A stretch of DNA of 41,339 nucleotides from Chloroflexota bacterium (GCA_005879655.1 VBJK01000124.1:1-41339), one strand, 5' to 3'; positions 1-11,753 are shown, numbered from the stretch's first letter. Notes: generated from the sequence alone by a model not told the origin. Numbers and translations are program-made.

Positions 1-48
1 TTTGGGTGTAATAAAAGCCATCCGCCAGGGTGCCCATAAATTCTCCAT
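1..48 (-). CDS. HIT-family protein, N-terminal 16 codons only (runs off window)
   Basis: On the minus strand an ATG at 48-46 follows a GAGGAT ribosome-binding site (51-57) and reads MENLWAPWRMAFITPK to the window edge. The L-W-A-P-W-R-M start is characteristic of bacterial HIT (histidine triad) nucleotide hydrolase/transferase proteins, which act on dinucleoside polyphosphates or nucleotide-amine conjugates. The HIT catalytic motif itself lies outside the window, so the family call rests on these 16 residues. The gene lies downstream of, and on the same strand as, the HxlR regulator, 81 bp away; co-transcription is possible. A short inverted repeat (GTTGTGCG / CGCACAAC) occupies the gap. Confidence 0.7.
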   Translation of the reverse strand, partial: MENLWAPWRMAFITPK

Positions 49-129
49 ACAAATCCTCAAAAAGAAACACGTTGTGCGTTGTCCCAACGTTTCTACAAGA
101 AGAGCCTGGGAGAGCGCACAACGCGCTGA

Positions 130-540
130 TTAAAGTTCTTGCAATTGTGCTGCTTGGGTTGCCTTCGCTTGCGGCGTAATCGTCACCCACTGCTCAGCCC
201 ACACATGAAGTGCATCGATCGCAGGCTTAAGAGCATGACCCTTCGTCGTCAGCTCATATTCGACACGTACCGGAATCTGAGGATACACGGTGCGTTGTAC
301 AATGCCTTCGACTTCCAATTCGCGCAATCGATCACTTAAGACACGATCAGAAAGACCTTCGACCAACGATGTGAGTTCACAAAAACGCCGTGGACCCTTC
401 ATCAAAGCGTTGATCAGCAAACCGGTCCAACGCTTGCCTAGTATTTGCATGGCATGCTCATAGCGAGGACAGGTCTCAATGAGAGAAGATGGTAATGTTG
501 GTGATGCTGGGGGCTTCGTTGCCATGTGTTTGCCTGCCAT
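130..540 (-). CDS. HxlR-family winged-helix transcriptional regulator
   Basis: The 136-residue protein matches the HxlR family along its length. It has the early cysteine (ETCPRYEHAM), the ILGKRWTGLLINAL helix, the GPRRFCEL turn, the recognition region LSDRVLSDRLRELEVEGIV, the wing segment (RTVYPQIPVRVEYELT) and a final amphipathic helix with W114. HxlR proteins are DNA-binding dimers that often sense aldehydes, electrophiles or redox change, frequently through that N-terminal cysteine; the ligand here is unknown. The start may be M1 (540) or M6 (525); the family-conserved part begins about residue 20, so the first 15 residues are uncertain. The gene is divergent from the GNAT acetyltransferase, and the 196-bp gap between them is the natural place for an operator. 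Confidence 0.9.
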   Translation of the reverse strand: MAGKHMATKPPASPTLPSSLIETCPRYEHAMQILGKRWTGLLINALMKGPRRFCELTSLVEGLSDRVLSDRLRELEVEGIVQRTVYPQIPVRVEYELTTKGHALKPAIDALHVWAEQWVTITPQAKATQAAQLQEL

Positions 541-687
541 TTCGGATACGGTTGAGAAAAGTTAAATAAGGTAGAAATTGTGCTAGTCTGGCCTCAGTAT
601 ACCATGCTAGCCTCTCTAAGGCAAGTAGTGGTACGCGTAAAAAGTAAGTGCATCTTTTTGTCACATTTTTGGCGCATTTTGCGATTG

Positions 688-706
688 CCTATTTTGCTGA
701 AATAGG
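688..706. promoter_or_regulatory. Small inverted repeat in the HxlR/GNAT divergent intergenic region
   Basis: CCTATTT (688-694) and AAATAGG (700-706) form a perfect 7-bp dyad with a 5-base spacer, about 30 bp before the acetyltransferase start. Its position between a regulator gene and a divergent target makes it a candidate operator. Nothing in the sequence proves that HxlR binds it. The rest of 541-736 shows no other clear signal. Confidence 0.3.
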
Positions 707-736
707 TGCTAAATGAATATTTCAAGAGGAAAACGC

Positions 737-1228
737 ATGAACGAACAAGAGGATATCATTCAGATACGCAGAGCAACAGCAGATGATGTTTTATCGATTG
801 CCACTGTGTTACATACCGCATTTATAGAATATGAGCATTACTACACCCATGAAGCATTTGCTGCTACGACGCCATCAGCAGAAGGCATTCGCCAACGTAT
901 GAGCGAAGGACCGACCTGGGTTGCGCTACACAATGAGTGCATTATAGGCACGGTCTCCGCAGTTGTGAAAGGGCCGCTGTGTTATGTGCGAGGTATGGCT
1001 ATCTTGCCAACTGCACGAGGACAACGCATTGGTGCGCGCCTGCTTGAGCATGTGGAGCAGTTTGCTGCTGAGCAGGGTGCTGATCGGTTGTATTTGAGTA
1101 CTGCGCTTTTTTTAGAACGAGCTGTTTGCTTGTACGAGCGCTGTGGGTTTGAGCGGAGCGAAGAAGAAGGGGCACTGGAGTTGTTTGGGACTCCAGTGTT
1201 TATGATGGTGAAGAGACTCGGCCTTTGA
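737..1228 (+). CDS. GNAT-family N-acetyltransferase
   Basis: A 163-residue acetyltransferase of the Gcn5-related family, which moves acetyl from acetyl-CoA to an amine. From the chosen start, the protein opens with an IRRATADDV segment (beta1), followed by an acidic helix. It then has the beta4 strand CYVRGMAILPTARGQ with the pyrophosphate-binding loop (R/Q)GQRIGARLLEHVEQFA, and ends in the LYLSTALF and ERCGFER segments typical of beta5-beta6. I chose the ATG at 737 because AGAGGA lies 8 bases upstream; an ATG at 713 adds eight residues without a better site. The stop codon overlaps a TTG that could start the ABC ATPase gene, so the two are probably co-transcribed. The substrate cannot be inferred. 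Confidence 0.88.
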   Translation: MNEQEDIIQIRRATADDVLSIATVLHTAFIEYEHYYTHEAFAATTPSAEGIRQRMSEGPTWVALHNECIIGTVSAVVKGPLCYVRGMAILPTARGQRIGARLLEHVEQFAAEQGADRLYLSTALFLERAVCLYERCGFERSEEEGALELFGTPVFMMVKRLGL

Positions 1229-1263
1229 CAACTCCTCCCAACCCGCAATACACTACAGCCACC

Positions 1264-2403
1264 ATGCTCAACATCACCATCGATACACAGCTTAATACCT
1301 TCCACCTCAACGCTGCATTTACCGCCGAAATGGGCAAAACAACCGTGCTACTGGGCGAGAGCGGAGCTGGCAAGAGCACGATACTACGTGTACTGGCAGG
1401 TTTATTGCAGCCAGAACAGGGACACATCTCGCTCAATGGCGTGACATACTTCGATAGTCAGCGGCATATTAGCGTGCCACCGCAGGAGCGTCCATTTGGC
1501 TATGTCTTTCAGGATTATGTGCTCTTTCCGCATCTGAACGTCTTTGAAAATGTGGCCTTTGGGTTGCGGGCACAGCATTTTGCACGTATAGTGGTTCGTC
1601 GGCGTGTGGCAGAGGCGTTGGAGCGTGTATGCCTGGTTGGTTTTGATCAACGGCGTCCGGCGCAATTATCTGGCGGACAGCAACAGCGCGTAGCTATTGC
1701 ACGGGCATTAGCCTTGCAGCCGGAGCTATTATTGCTTGACGAGCCGCTTGCGGCGCTGGATGTACAAACGCGGCGTGAGGTGCGACAAGAGTTACGCTGC
1801 ATTCTGCTGGAAGTGGGTATTACTACTGTGATGGTGACGCATCACTATCTGGAGGCATTACTGTTTGGGCAGCAAATTCTAGTGCTCGATCAGGGCCGTG
1901 TGGTTCAGCAGGGTGGGCAGCGCGAACTGCTGGCTTATCCACGCTCTTCTTATATCGCTGAATTGATCGGGGTGAACTTTTTTCAAGGTGACATCCTTGG
2001 CTATGAAGCAGATCTGACATGCATCATTCGACTCAAAGGTGGAGGCGAAGCTATTGATGTGTTAGCAAGGCTGAGGGAACATGAGCAGTCCACAGAGAAG
2101 CGTCCTGCACCTGGAGCTGAGGCGTTTGTGGTTGTTGATCCGTGCAACGTCACGCTTTACCAGACTCCGCCAGACAGCTCGGCACGCAATCTGTTTTGTG
2201 GCAGGATTGTGCAGGTCTTGCGTTTACGTGCCAATGGGATTGTAGGTGGAGATGGGCATGTACGCGTCAGTATTGCACTCGATGATGCCGCGCCACCCTT
2301 GATTGCAGAAGTAACTGAGGCATCGGCACAACGTATGGAGCTGCATGAGGGGAAGCTGGTCTATGCGACGTTTAAGGCTAGTGAGGCTAGCGCTTATATG
2401 TAA
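1264..2403 (+). CDS. ModC-like ABC transporter ATP-binding protein (molybdate/sulfate type)
   Basis: A 379-residue ABC ATPase with Walker A GESGAGKST (31-39), Q-loop VFQDY (Q83), signature LSGGQ (135-139), Walker B LLLLDE (155-160), D-loop, and H192 of the switch. The C-terminal third (about 290-375) looks like the TOBE/ModC regulatory domain that binds oxyanions. The family energises molybdate, sulfate or iron importers. No ModA binding protein or ModB permease lies in the window, so the partner proteins must be elsewhere if it is functional. The ATG at 1264 begins with the typical family start MLNITI; a TTG at 1225 overlapping the acetyltransferase stop would add 13 residues. Fragments of a second copy lie at 5649-5850. 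Confidence 0.85.
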   Translation: MLNITIDTQLNTFHLNAAFTAEMGKTTVLLGESGAGKSTILRVLAGLLQPEQGHISLNGVTYFDSQRHISVPPQERPFGYVFQDYVLFPHLNVFENVAFGLRAQHFARIVVRRRVAEALERVCLVGFDQRRPAQLSGGQQQRVAIARALALQPELLLLDEPLAALDVQTRREVRQELRCILLEVGITTVMVTHHYLEALLFGQQILVLDQGRVVQQGGQRELLAYPRSSYIAELIGVNFFQGDILGYEADLTCIIRLKGGGEAIDVLARLREHEQSTEKRPAPGAEAFVVVDPCNVTLYQTPPDSSARNLFCGRIVQVLRLRANGIVGGDGHVRVSIALDDAAPPLIAEVTEASAQRMELHEGKLVYATFKASEASAYM

Positions 2404-2561
2404 GTGCATCCCTTTTGTCGCCTTATACTTGCGGAAGCGCAGTGGGTCATCGTCGAGAATCTCCTGTAGCCTCTCCTCCGATGCTGCAAGCGTCTCTTTG
2501 AGGTCTGGATAGCCATCCGAAGCCAGCACAATCGTCTGTATATCGGTTGGTAGGGGTTGGA
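2404..2561 (-). pseudogene. C-terminal fragment of a protein-phosphatase-like (PP2C-type) gene
   Basis: Reading the minus strand from 2559 down to about 2409 gives an open segment containing TDIQTIVLASDGYPDL, then KETLAASEERLQ, then DDPLRFRKYKATKG. The pattern LASDGYP...TL...E..L...DPL....TKG resembles the C-terminal part of PP2C-type phosphatase-like proteins. It has no start and no upstream domain: it is cut by the ABC-3C ATPase stop at 2562 on one side and by the modC stop at 2403 on the other. I read it as the remnant of a gene destroyed when the cassette arrived or the locus rearranged. The family assignment is from pattern memory and moderately secure. Confidence 0.5.
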
Positions 2562-4319
2562 TTAAAATCTTATGCCAAAGAGACCACCTGTCTCGTTCGC
2601 ATCTGTAAGGCGAACAGGTAATATATATTTGTTGAGATCAAAATCATCAAAGAATTCTCGTGGTAGAGCATCGGAATTCATAGTGACAACATATTGAAAG
2701 TTCAAATCACGCGCAGCCTTCTCTCCGACTTGAAGAGCTTTGGCAATCTGGCGCTCATCTACACCATCAAAAAGATGACTATCATGGACAAGAAAACCAG
2801 GTCCAGTCTGTCTTTCCGCACAAAGCTGCATCAACATCATATCAAAGCAAAAAATCTGCATATTATTAATGCCACCACTCTTTTCGCCACTAATACTAAC
2901 ATCAAACCGAGGGCCATTTGAGGAAGCAGAAATGGTAAGATTGCCTGGATTCTCATATAATGCACTCGAAAATTTGCCAAAAGCGAGAATGGCATCTCGT
3001 AATACTTCTGCTTGTTCATGATAATCCTGGCGCAGACGTACCTCTAGCTGGTTTCGCTCAAACTCGAGTTCATTGCGCTCGCTCTCAAGGCGTTCAGCAG
3101 TGATAAATCTCTGACGAAGTAACTCTGTCTTAGCCTCCTGTGCCGATAGCTCTGATTGCAATTTTGTAAACTGATCCAATGCTCCATGTGATCGCAGAAT
3201 AGCCATAATTCTAGCAAGCCTGGTATTTATTTCTTGCATGCGTTGATCTCGAACTCGTATTCTCTGTCTAGCTGCCGTAACTTCATTTCCAACATAGGAC
3301 TTGCGATTGGCAATAATGGATTCGTGAAACAGTCTGACTTCTTCAAAACGCCGGAGAGTGGTGTTAGGAAGTAGAACTCCTGCTTCCTCGTAAAGGCGCT
3401 CAAGATCGGTGAAAGCAGGTTCAGCCTCTTGATTTAAAGCTTCTTGTAGTTCAGAAAGCAATAAGTGATCCGTAGTATTTTCATCGGCTAATGTCCCCAA
3501 TTCACGCGTTAGCTGGTTAGCTTCTTGCTCCAGATTATGATACTCTGGAAGAATTTGATAGTTAGTTACATGTTCTCTTAGCTGAAACAAACGGTTTTCA
3601 GTTAACATGAGCGATGTCCGAAGTTCTGCCGCATTTCCTATAAAGTTGTCAAGCGCTCCCTCTTTAGCTGCTTTCTGTAATTCTTTCAAGGATCTTTCCC
3701 TGTCACGCACGTATTGCCACTGTTGAGGAATAGTCCAATCAAGCCCTAATAAATAAGATATCGATACTTGCTGATCCCATAACTGTTGCAGAGTATTCTG
3801 CTTTATCGGAGAGAGGAATCCTCCAGCTGATTTGCGGCGAACAAAATAAGAGAAAAGAGAGCGAAAGGATGGAGCAGATTTAGCAGCTTGTACCTTTTCC
3901 GACAAACCAAACATAAGTTTACCAAGGACTATTTTCCATTCATTATTGGAAAGAGAGATGGGAAGATCTGCTGTGCTAAATAAACTGTGTATGTTTGATT
4001 TGATTGGCCAGTCCTCGCTCTTGGTACCCTGAACAATTACCCCCTCTGGGGCTTTTCCTGAGCGTCTTACGTGCCTACGTGCTTGGCCTAGATCAAATTC
4101 CATGCTAAAAGAATATGATTTCAATGCCTTTGTAAAAATAGGATCAGGCTTAGCTCCTAGTAAAAAATGGATCAACTCGGTCAGGCTAGACTTACCTGCA
4201 CCATTGCGAGTCTGTTTTTCAGTTGCTCCTGGACTCTTATCGGCCAAAAGTATATTCAATCCTTGCCGAAATTGGAGGTTCTTGAAGGTAGGCATATCGC
4301 TGGATATCTGATAAATCAT
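2562..4319 (-). CDS. DUF2326-type SMC/RecN-like ATPase (ABC component of an ABC-3C system)
   Basis: A 585-residue ATPase of the DUF2326 (YydD-like) group. The N-terminus has a beta strand reading FKNLQFRQGLNILLADK, then Walker A NGAGKSS (39-45). A long charged segment of about 200-440 has heptad-like spacing and is probably coiled coil. The ABC-like signature SGEKSGG (477-483) and Walker B LVHDS (510-514) follow, and the protein ends GLFGIRF. This head / coiled coil / head plan is that of SMC- and RecN-like DNA-associated ATPases. Its ATG overlaps the TGA of the middle component (ATGA at 4316-4319), indicating translational coupling in the order CTD protein, middle component, ATPase. In known ABC-3C systems this subunit is thought to sense or act on nucleic acid and control the effector. 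Confidence 0.85.
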   Translation of the reverse strand: MIYQISSDMPTFKNLQFRQGLNILLADKSPGATEKQTRNGAGKSSLTELIHFLLGAKPDPIFTKALKSYSFSMEFDLGQARRHVRRSGKAPEGVIVQGTKSEDWPIKSNIHSLFSTADLPISLSNNEWKIVLGKLMFGLSEKVQAAKSAPSFRSLFSYFVRRKSAGGFLSPIKQNTLQQLWDQQVSISYLLGLDWTIPQQWQYVRDRERSLKELQKAAKEGALDNFIGNAAELRTSLMLTENRLFQLREHVTNYQILPEYHNLEQEANQLTRELGTLADENTTDHLLLSELQEALNQEAEPAFTDLERLYEEAGVLLPNTTLRRFEEVRLFHESIIANRKSYVGNEVTAARQRIRVRDQRMQEINTRLARIMAILRSHGALDQFTKLQSELSAQEAKTELLRQRFITAERLESERNELEFERNQLEVRLRQDYHEQAEVLRDAILAFGKFSSALYENPGNLTISASSNGPRFDVSISGEKSGGINNMQIFCFDMMLMQLCAERQTGPGFLVHDSHLFDGVDERQIAKALQVGEKAARDLNFQYVVTMNSDALPREFFDDFDLNKYILPVRLTDANETGGLFGIRF

Positions 4320-4561
4320 CGATTAGCCCTCCGTATTCTGCCATGATCCATTTCTATACTACCCAACATATAAAGAAGATCTAAGGTCAATATAAACCAG
4401 TCATAATTTATTATTCGTGTTGATGAGCGTTCACTCATCACACGGTTTAGCTCATTCCATAGGCGCGATACGGTTTTTGGCTCTGTGAGTAGACTTAGTA
4501 TCTCTGCTCCAATAGTGATCATAGCTCGTTCTGAGCCAAGTCGTTTTGTAGGAAGAATCAT
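4316..4561 (-). CDS. ABC-three-component system middle component (MC6-like)
   Basis: An 81-residue protein starting MILPTKRLGSERAMITIGAEIL and continuing LLTEPKTVSRLWNELNRVM. The opening M-(L/I)-x-P-(T/S)-K with GAEIL and TVSxLW is the pattern I know for ABC-3C middle component family 6, a small probably winged-helix protein that links ATPase and effector subunits. I chose the ATG at 4561 because it overlaps the TGA of the upstream gene as ATGA (4558-4561) and matches the family start; an ATG at 4600 would add 13 unconserved residues. The downstream gene is coupled by a second ATGA. The surrounding DNA is AT-rich: 20 G+C in the 60 bases 4381-4440. Confidence 0.75.
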   Translation of the reverse strand: MILPTKRLGSERAMITIGAEILSLLTEPKTVSRLWNELNRVMSERSSTRIINYDWFILTLDLLYMLGSIEMDHGRIRRANR

Positions 4562-5472
4562 ACTATAACCTCTCCAGATGATCGCTCGAAAATCTCGCAC
4601 TGCTCAAAGAGATAGGCAAGCACCGCTAACACGGCTGCCTGATAGCGAGGAGGTTTCAGATCTTGTCCTGCTGCAAATTTCTGCAATTCAAAGAATATTG
4701 TATCAGCCTCCATATCCAACTCCTTACATTGTCTATATTGCTCGTTGAAGGCTGACGCTATCTCATCGCCGTACTGAGGATCAGGATGATTATTAAAGAA
4801 ATTTCCTACAAGATCAGCTTTCTGCATACCCCAAGTAAGTAGGGTTTGCGTATCTTCGGATAAACGATTGAATTTCAATTTATCAGGTGGAACGGGCCTT
4901 ATGTCCTGGAATGGAGATAAGTCTTGCCGAGCAATATTGGTTAAAACCTCCTTAATATTTTCGTATCTTAACTCTTGCATATCTCCAGTTGAAGGAGCGT
5001 AACCTCCTAGAAGTGGAGCAAGGTCAACTTCGGGCAAATTAAATATCTTTCGGCGTAACTCCTCAAATCCCCAAGAGCCTATAATTATAGGACGATGAAG
5101 AGTAGTCAGTTCGTTTATCTTTTTTACGATATGAGGTCCTAGACCATCCTTCGCATTATGAACAAATACCCATTTATCAAAATCGTGCCTCCAATAGTCT
5201 AAAGCACCATAGAAATCTTCATCAATTTTAGCAATAGCATCACTTGCTGTCATCTCATTGGGAGCATATACCTGGAATAATGCACGACTTGATCGTAAGT
5301 ATCCATCGTTTTTTTTATCTCCGTCCCTTCCCCAAGGACGAACTCGCTGGAAATCACCAGGATGACATTTCTCCATTATCTCCGAAAAAAGATCTTGGAA
5401 TGCATTGCCACGTTTCTCCATGTAAGCAACTTTAAATAACAGTTCATAATACGCCCTTGTCTGCCTATCCAT
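4558..5472 (-). CDS. ABC-3C C-terminal-domain protein with nuclease-like N-terminal domain
   Basis: First gene of the cassette, 304 residues. Residues 1-140 contain GNAFQDLFSEIM, then GRDGDKKNDGYL and LFQVYAPNE, an arrangement (D...DG...Q-x-Y) resembling restriction-endonuclease-fold effector domains. Residues 80-130 continue with an IDEDFYGALDYW helix and a KWVFVHNAKDG strand. The C-terminal part (about 170-300; LSEDTQTLLTWGMQKADLV, then AVLAYLFEQCEIFE) is the region expected to bind the middle component. The start at 5472 has a CAGGAG site 8 bases upstream. A TTGACA (minus strand, 5531-5526) lies upstream but without a convincing -10. Function as the cassette's effector is inferred from the architecture; the active site is not proven. 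Confidence 0.75.
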   Translation of the reverse strand: MDRQTRAYYELLFKVAYMEKRGNAFQDLFSEIMEKCHPGDFQRVRPWGRDGDKKNDGYLRSSRALFQVYAPNEMTASDAIAKIDEDFYGALDYWRHDFDKWVFVHNAKDGLGPHIVKKINELTTLHRPIIIGSWGFEELRRKIFNLPEVDLAPLLGGYAPSTGDMQELRYENIKEVLTNIARQDLSPFQDIRPVPPDKLKFNRLSEDTQTLLTWGMQKADLVGNFFNNHPDPQYGDEIASAFNEQYRQCKELDMEADTIFFELQKFAAGQDLKPPRYQAAVLAVLAYLFEQCEIFERSSGEVIV

Positions 5473-5648
5473 GCTATCATCTCCTGAGCAAGCATAATAT
5501 CCCTGTACTTTTGCACATGGTACTATGTCAATGCCTTATTGTAAAACATATTTTCTAATACAGCAAGCCACCGAACGCTAATTTGCGATATTATAACACT
5601 GGTGAATTAAATTCTGTAGATAGTCCAAGGAAAAGGCAAAAGAATGCA

Positions 5649-5850
5649 TTGGCACGGCTGAGGGAGCACGAGCAGGCCACGGAGAAACGTCCTGCACCTG
5701 GAGCTGAGGCGTTTGTGGTTGTTGATCCGTGCAACGTCACGCTTTACCAAGCTGCGCCAGATAGCTCGGCACGCAATGTCTTTCCTTGAGCGCGTACGCC
5801 TGATTGGTTTTGATCAGCGGCGTCCGGCGCAACTGTCGGGAGGGCAGCAA
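5649..5850 (+). pseudogene. Rearranged shards of a second modC-like gene
   Basis: Bases 5649-5777 align without gaps to 2062-2190 of the intact modC-like gene; I count 118 of 129 identical, including an unbroken run of 60 bases. Bases 5785-5850 align without gaps to 1618-1683, the segment around FDQRRPAQLSGGQQ. The order is inverted relative to a normal gene: the C-terminal TOBE piece comes first and the signature-motif piece second, in different reading frames. A tandem second or third copy joined by deletion would explain this. The rest of the 526-bp gap 5473-5998 shows only AT-rich sequence and an AGGAGG site before the next gene. Confidence 0.8.
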
Positions 5851-5998
5851 GTTGCACCTAGACTCGTGTGGTATGTTATAGAGAGAAATCGTGCCATTGG
5901 AAATTGCCATTGTCATAAAAAAAGAGCATATAGAGCAATTTCATATATAAAAATAGCGCAGCAAGAACTATAGTAATGAAGTCAGGAGGGAAGAAAAG

Positions 5999-6673
5999 AT
6001 GAGTAGAATAACCACCAAAGGAATCTGCCAGCTTTGCCATACCGTACTGAGTAAATCCGGCATGACCAGACACTTGGCAACATGTCTCCAGAAAGAGGCA
6101 GATACTACAAACGCCAAAAAAGCAAAAAAGACCACTAAGTTGCTGCATCTACAGGTGGAAGGACGTGACCAACCGCAGTATTGGATGCATCTAGAATTAT
6201 CGGCTGATGCGACGTTGCAAACTTTAGATGATTTTCTGAGAAGAACCTGGTTGGAGTGCTGCGGGCACCTGAGCAAATTTGAGATTGGCGGAGTCTCCTA
6301 TTCCTCTTATCCAGATCCAGAGTTCGGCGATAAGAGTATGCGTGTGAAGGCAGGGACCGTGTTGCATGCGGGTGAGCAGTTTTTGCACGAGTATGATTTC
6401 GGTACGACGACGGAGCTACGCCTGAAGGTGGTGGGAGAGCGAGAAGGGCAGGCGAAAGGGAAAGCTATCCAGGTTCTCGCCAGGAATGAGCCACCGCAGA
6501 TTGTCTGTAAGGAATGTGGTAAACCTGCTACTGAGGTGTGCACTGAGTGTATTTATGATGAGGGTGGCGGTTGGCTGTGCGAGACGTGTGCGGAGGAGCA
6601 TGCGTGTGGCGAGGATATGCTGCTGCCAGTGGTGAACTCGCCACGGGTGGGTATGTGTGGGTATACTGGATAA
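5999..6673 (+). CDS. Plasmid pRiA4b ORF-3 family protein with zinc-binding termini
   Basis: A 224-residue protein. Residues 9-29 (CQLCH, RHLATC) form a C-x2-C...H-x4-C finger. The middle (about 48-160) carries the pRiA4b ORF-3 / IS1096 TnpR-like fold: a strand with YWMHLELSADATL, the helix TLDDFLRRTWLECCGHL, then HEYDFGTTTELRLKVVGE. The end is cysteine-rich (CKECGKPATEVCTEC, LCETCAEEHACG) and closes NSPRVGMCGYTG, as complete family members do. The family takes its name from mobile elements but is widespread in chromosomes and its biochemical role is unknown. The ATG at 5999 follows AGGAGG at 5985-5990. It stands next to the ABC-3C scar, but whether it belongs to the same island is unclear. 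Confidence 0.85.
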   Translation: MSRITTKGICQLCHTVLSKSGMTRHLATCLQKEADTTNAKKAKKTTKLLHLQVEGRDQPQYWMHLELSADATLQTLDDFLRRTWLECCGHLSKFEIGGVSYSSYPDPEFGDKSMRVKAGTVLHAGEQFLHEYDFGTTTELRLKVVGEREGQAKGKAIQVLARNEPPQIVCKECGKPATEVCTECIYDEGGGWLCETCAEEHACGEDMLLPVVNSPRVGMCGYTG

Positions 6674-6816
6674 AGTCATGATCCTTTTCCAATGTCATAG
6701 TCACTCATAGGGAACCAGCGTACGACGGTGAAAATTTTCTCTTCCCAAAAAACCTTGGAAGGCATATTCCATCTGCTTATCAGCCAGCAGAAAAATACAG
6801 TCTTTTTCTATCTTCC

Positions 6817-8088
6817 TCATATATCCAATACCCCAGCGGCAAAGAGTGACCCCAGATCGATACCACCATGCCAATCACGCAAACGCGGGTGCTGATCACC
6901 AGGAATAGCTTCCATACCACCATCACCATCCTTGCACATCACAATCAAGTTCGCCAGATCAGTATGGGCTAACACAATGGGCGAGTGTGTTGAGAGCCAT
7001 ACCTGCGAATCGTAGAGGGAGCTGAGCGATTGCAAGACTGCTTCAATCGCGCGTGGATGGATACCATTCTTCGGCTCTTCCAGGCAAACGAGGCGCGGTG
7101 GATTGCTCAGGTAAGGCAAAATGGTCAGTGCTAAGATAGAAAGTGTACCACCAGAGAGGCCCGAAGACGTAACAGTATAGCCTCCTTGATAGTCAACCCG
7201 CAAGTATGCATGAGCATCGTCTTCGCGCCTGACAGCATCAATGGCTGTAATATTGGGTAGTGCAGTTTGAACATGTTCTACCCAGGCGGCAAGCATATCT
7301 GGGTGTTCCTGCTTTAGATTGAGTACCATCCAGGGTAGATTGGCTGCATCAGGGCGTATGGTTTTCGGTTGACCCGGTGGACAAGCCTGGCGGAGCGCTT
7401 GAATGTTGGGAACGTAGGTAACAATCTTCTCTTTCAGCAACTCAATAAACCAGATGGTAGCTGGGAAAAGGGAAGTATCCAGTGGCAGGTTAGCTAACGC
7501 TAGCTTGCTTGGTTCCAGACGTAGCGAAAATTGTCTCCGTTTCCGCACAGACCTGTTTTCAGGGTATATCAAGGTGGATGTGTTGTGGCGTTCAATTACC
7601 GATTTGAACCGTCGCATTCTACGTATGGCAATGCCTTTTTCGTTTCTCGTAATAGTTTCAGTACCAAGAGAAAGTACTTCCCTAACAACATGAAGGTCCG
7701 TTTCATTAAACATTTGAAAACGGATTGCATAGCGCACGATGTGAGGTTGCTGAGTACGAGTCTGCTCAACGTTAGTTGGCGCATCTTCTACCAGGAACGC
7801 TGCGATATCTGGTGGTAAAGTCGCTTCCAGCACAAAGCCAAAATCACCGCCCCGATAGCAATGTGTCAGTTCGTTTAAGCTTTGTGCTCTGGCTGTTCCT
7901 AGAGATGGCATGGTTTCGAGAAACGCTGGCAACATGCCATATCTCAACATATCAGCGAAGAGTTGTGGAATATCGAGGAGCGTACTTTTGCCGCTACCGT
8001 TCGCGCCCGCCAACACATTATAGCTGCCCCAACGAACATTAAGATCACGAAAGCAGCGATAGCGTAGCGCTCGTATTCTCGATAACAT
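6817..8088 (-). CDS. Stand-alone AAA-family ATPase (AAA_21/AAA_15 type, overcoming-lysogeny-like)
   Basis: A 423-residue SMC/RecF-style ATPase. It opens with a strand reading IRALRYRCFRDLNVRWG, then Walker A GANGSGKST (28-36), signature LSGG (311-314), Walker B LVCLEEP (333-339) followed by NGIHP, and the H-loop THSP (367-370). There is no coiled coil of any length and no TOPRIM domain. Similar ATPases often precede a DUF4276 or TOPRIM nuclease partner in defence islands. Here 6674-6816, downstream, holds no gene, so the partner is absent or the protein acts alone. Next to the ABC-3C cassette it could be part of the same accessory cluster, but 105 bp upstream begins core gyrB, so this is the island edge. 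Confidence 0.82.
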   Translation of the reverse strand: MLSRIRALRYRCFRDLNVRWGSYNVLAGANGSGKSTLLDIPQLFADMLRYGMLPAFLETMPSLGTARAQSLNELTHCYRGGDFGFVLEATLPPDIAAFLVEDAPTNVEQTRTQQPHIVRYAIRFQMFNETDLHVVREVLSLGTETITRNEKGIAIRRMRRFKSVIERHNTSTLIYPENRSVRKRRQFSLRLEPSKLALANLPLDTSLFPATIWFIELLKEKIVTYVPNIQALRQACPPGQPKTIRPDAANLPWMVLNLKQEHPDMLAAWVEHVQTALPNITAIDAVRREDDAHAYLRVDYQGGYTVTSSGLSGGTLSILALTILPYLSNPPRLVCLEEPKNGIHPRAIEAVLQSLSSLYDSQVWLSTHSPIVLAHTDLANLIVMCKDGDGGMEAIPGDQHPRLRDWHGGIDLGSLFAAGVLDI

Positions 8089-8193
8089 CAGCGCTACTCT
8101 CCTGGCTCAGAGTAGCGTCGGTGTGCCTTGACCATATTCTACTTCCAACCTTCTGATAAGCACTACAATATAATTAAGAGTGATACGTTTCCG

Positions 8194-11733
<3,540 letters not shown>

Positions 11734-11753
11734 TTATTCTTATCAGACATAGA

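Noticed and set aside
25..45. Family A repeat at the window start (GCCAGGGTGCCCATAAA)
   Set aside because: The bases encode the conserved L-W-A-P-W-R-M start of a HIT protein, and there is no matching arm nearby.
5999..6673. Active transposon based on the pRiA4b ORF-3 / IS1096 name
   Set aside because: No transposase and no terminal inverted repeats surround the gene; the family is common outside mobile elements.
2562..8088. Known two-gene defence systems such as Gabija or Zorya
   Set aside because: There is no TOPRIM-bearing ATPase with UvrD-like helicase, and no MotA/MotB-like pair; the three-gene overlap fits ABC-3C better.
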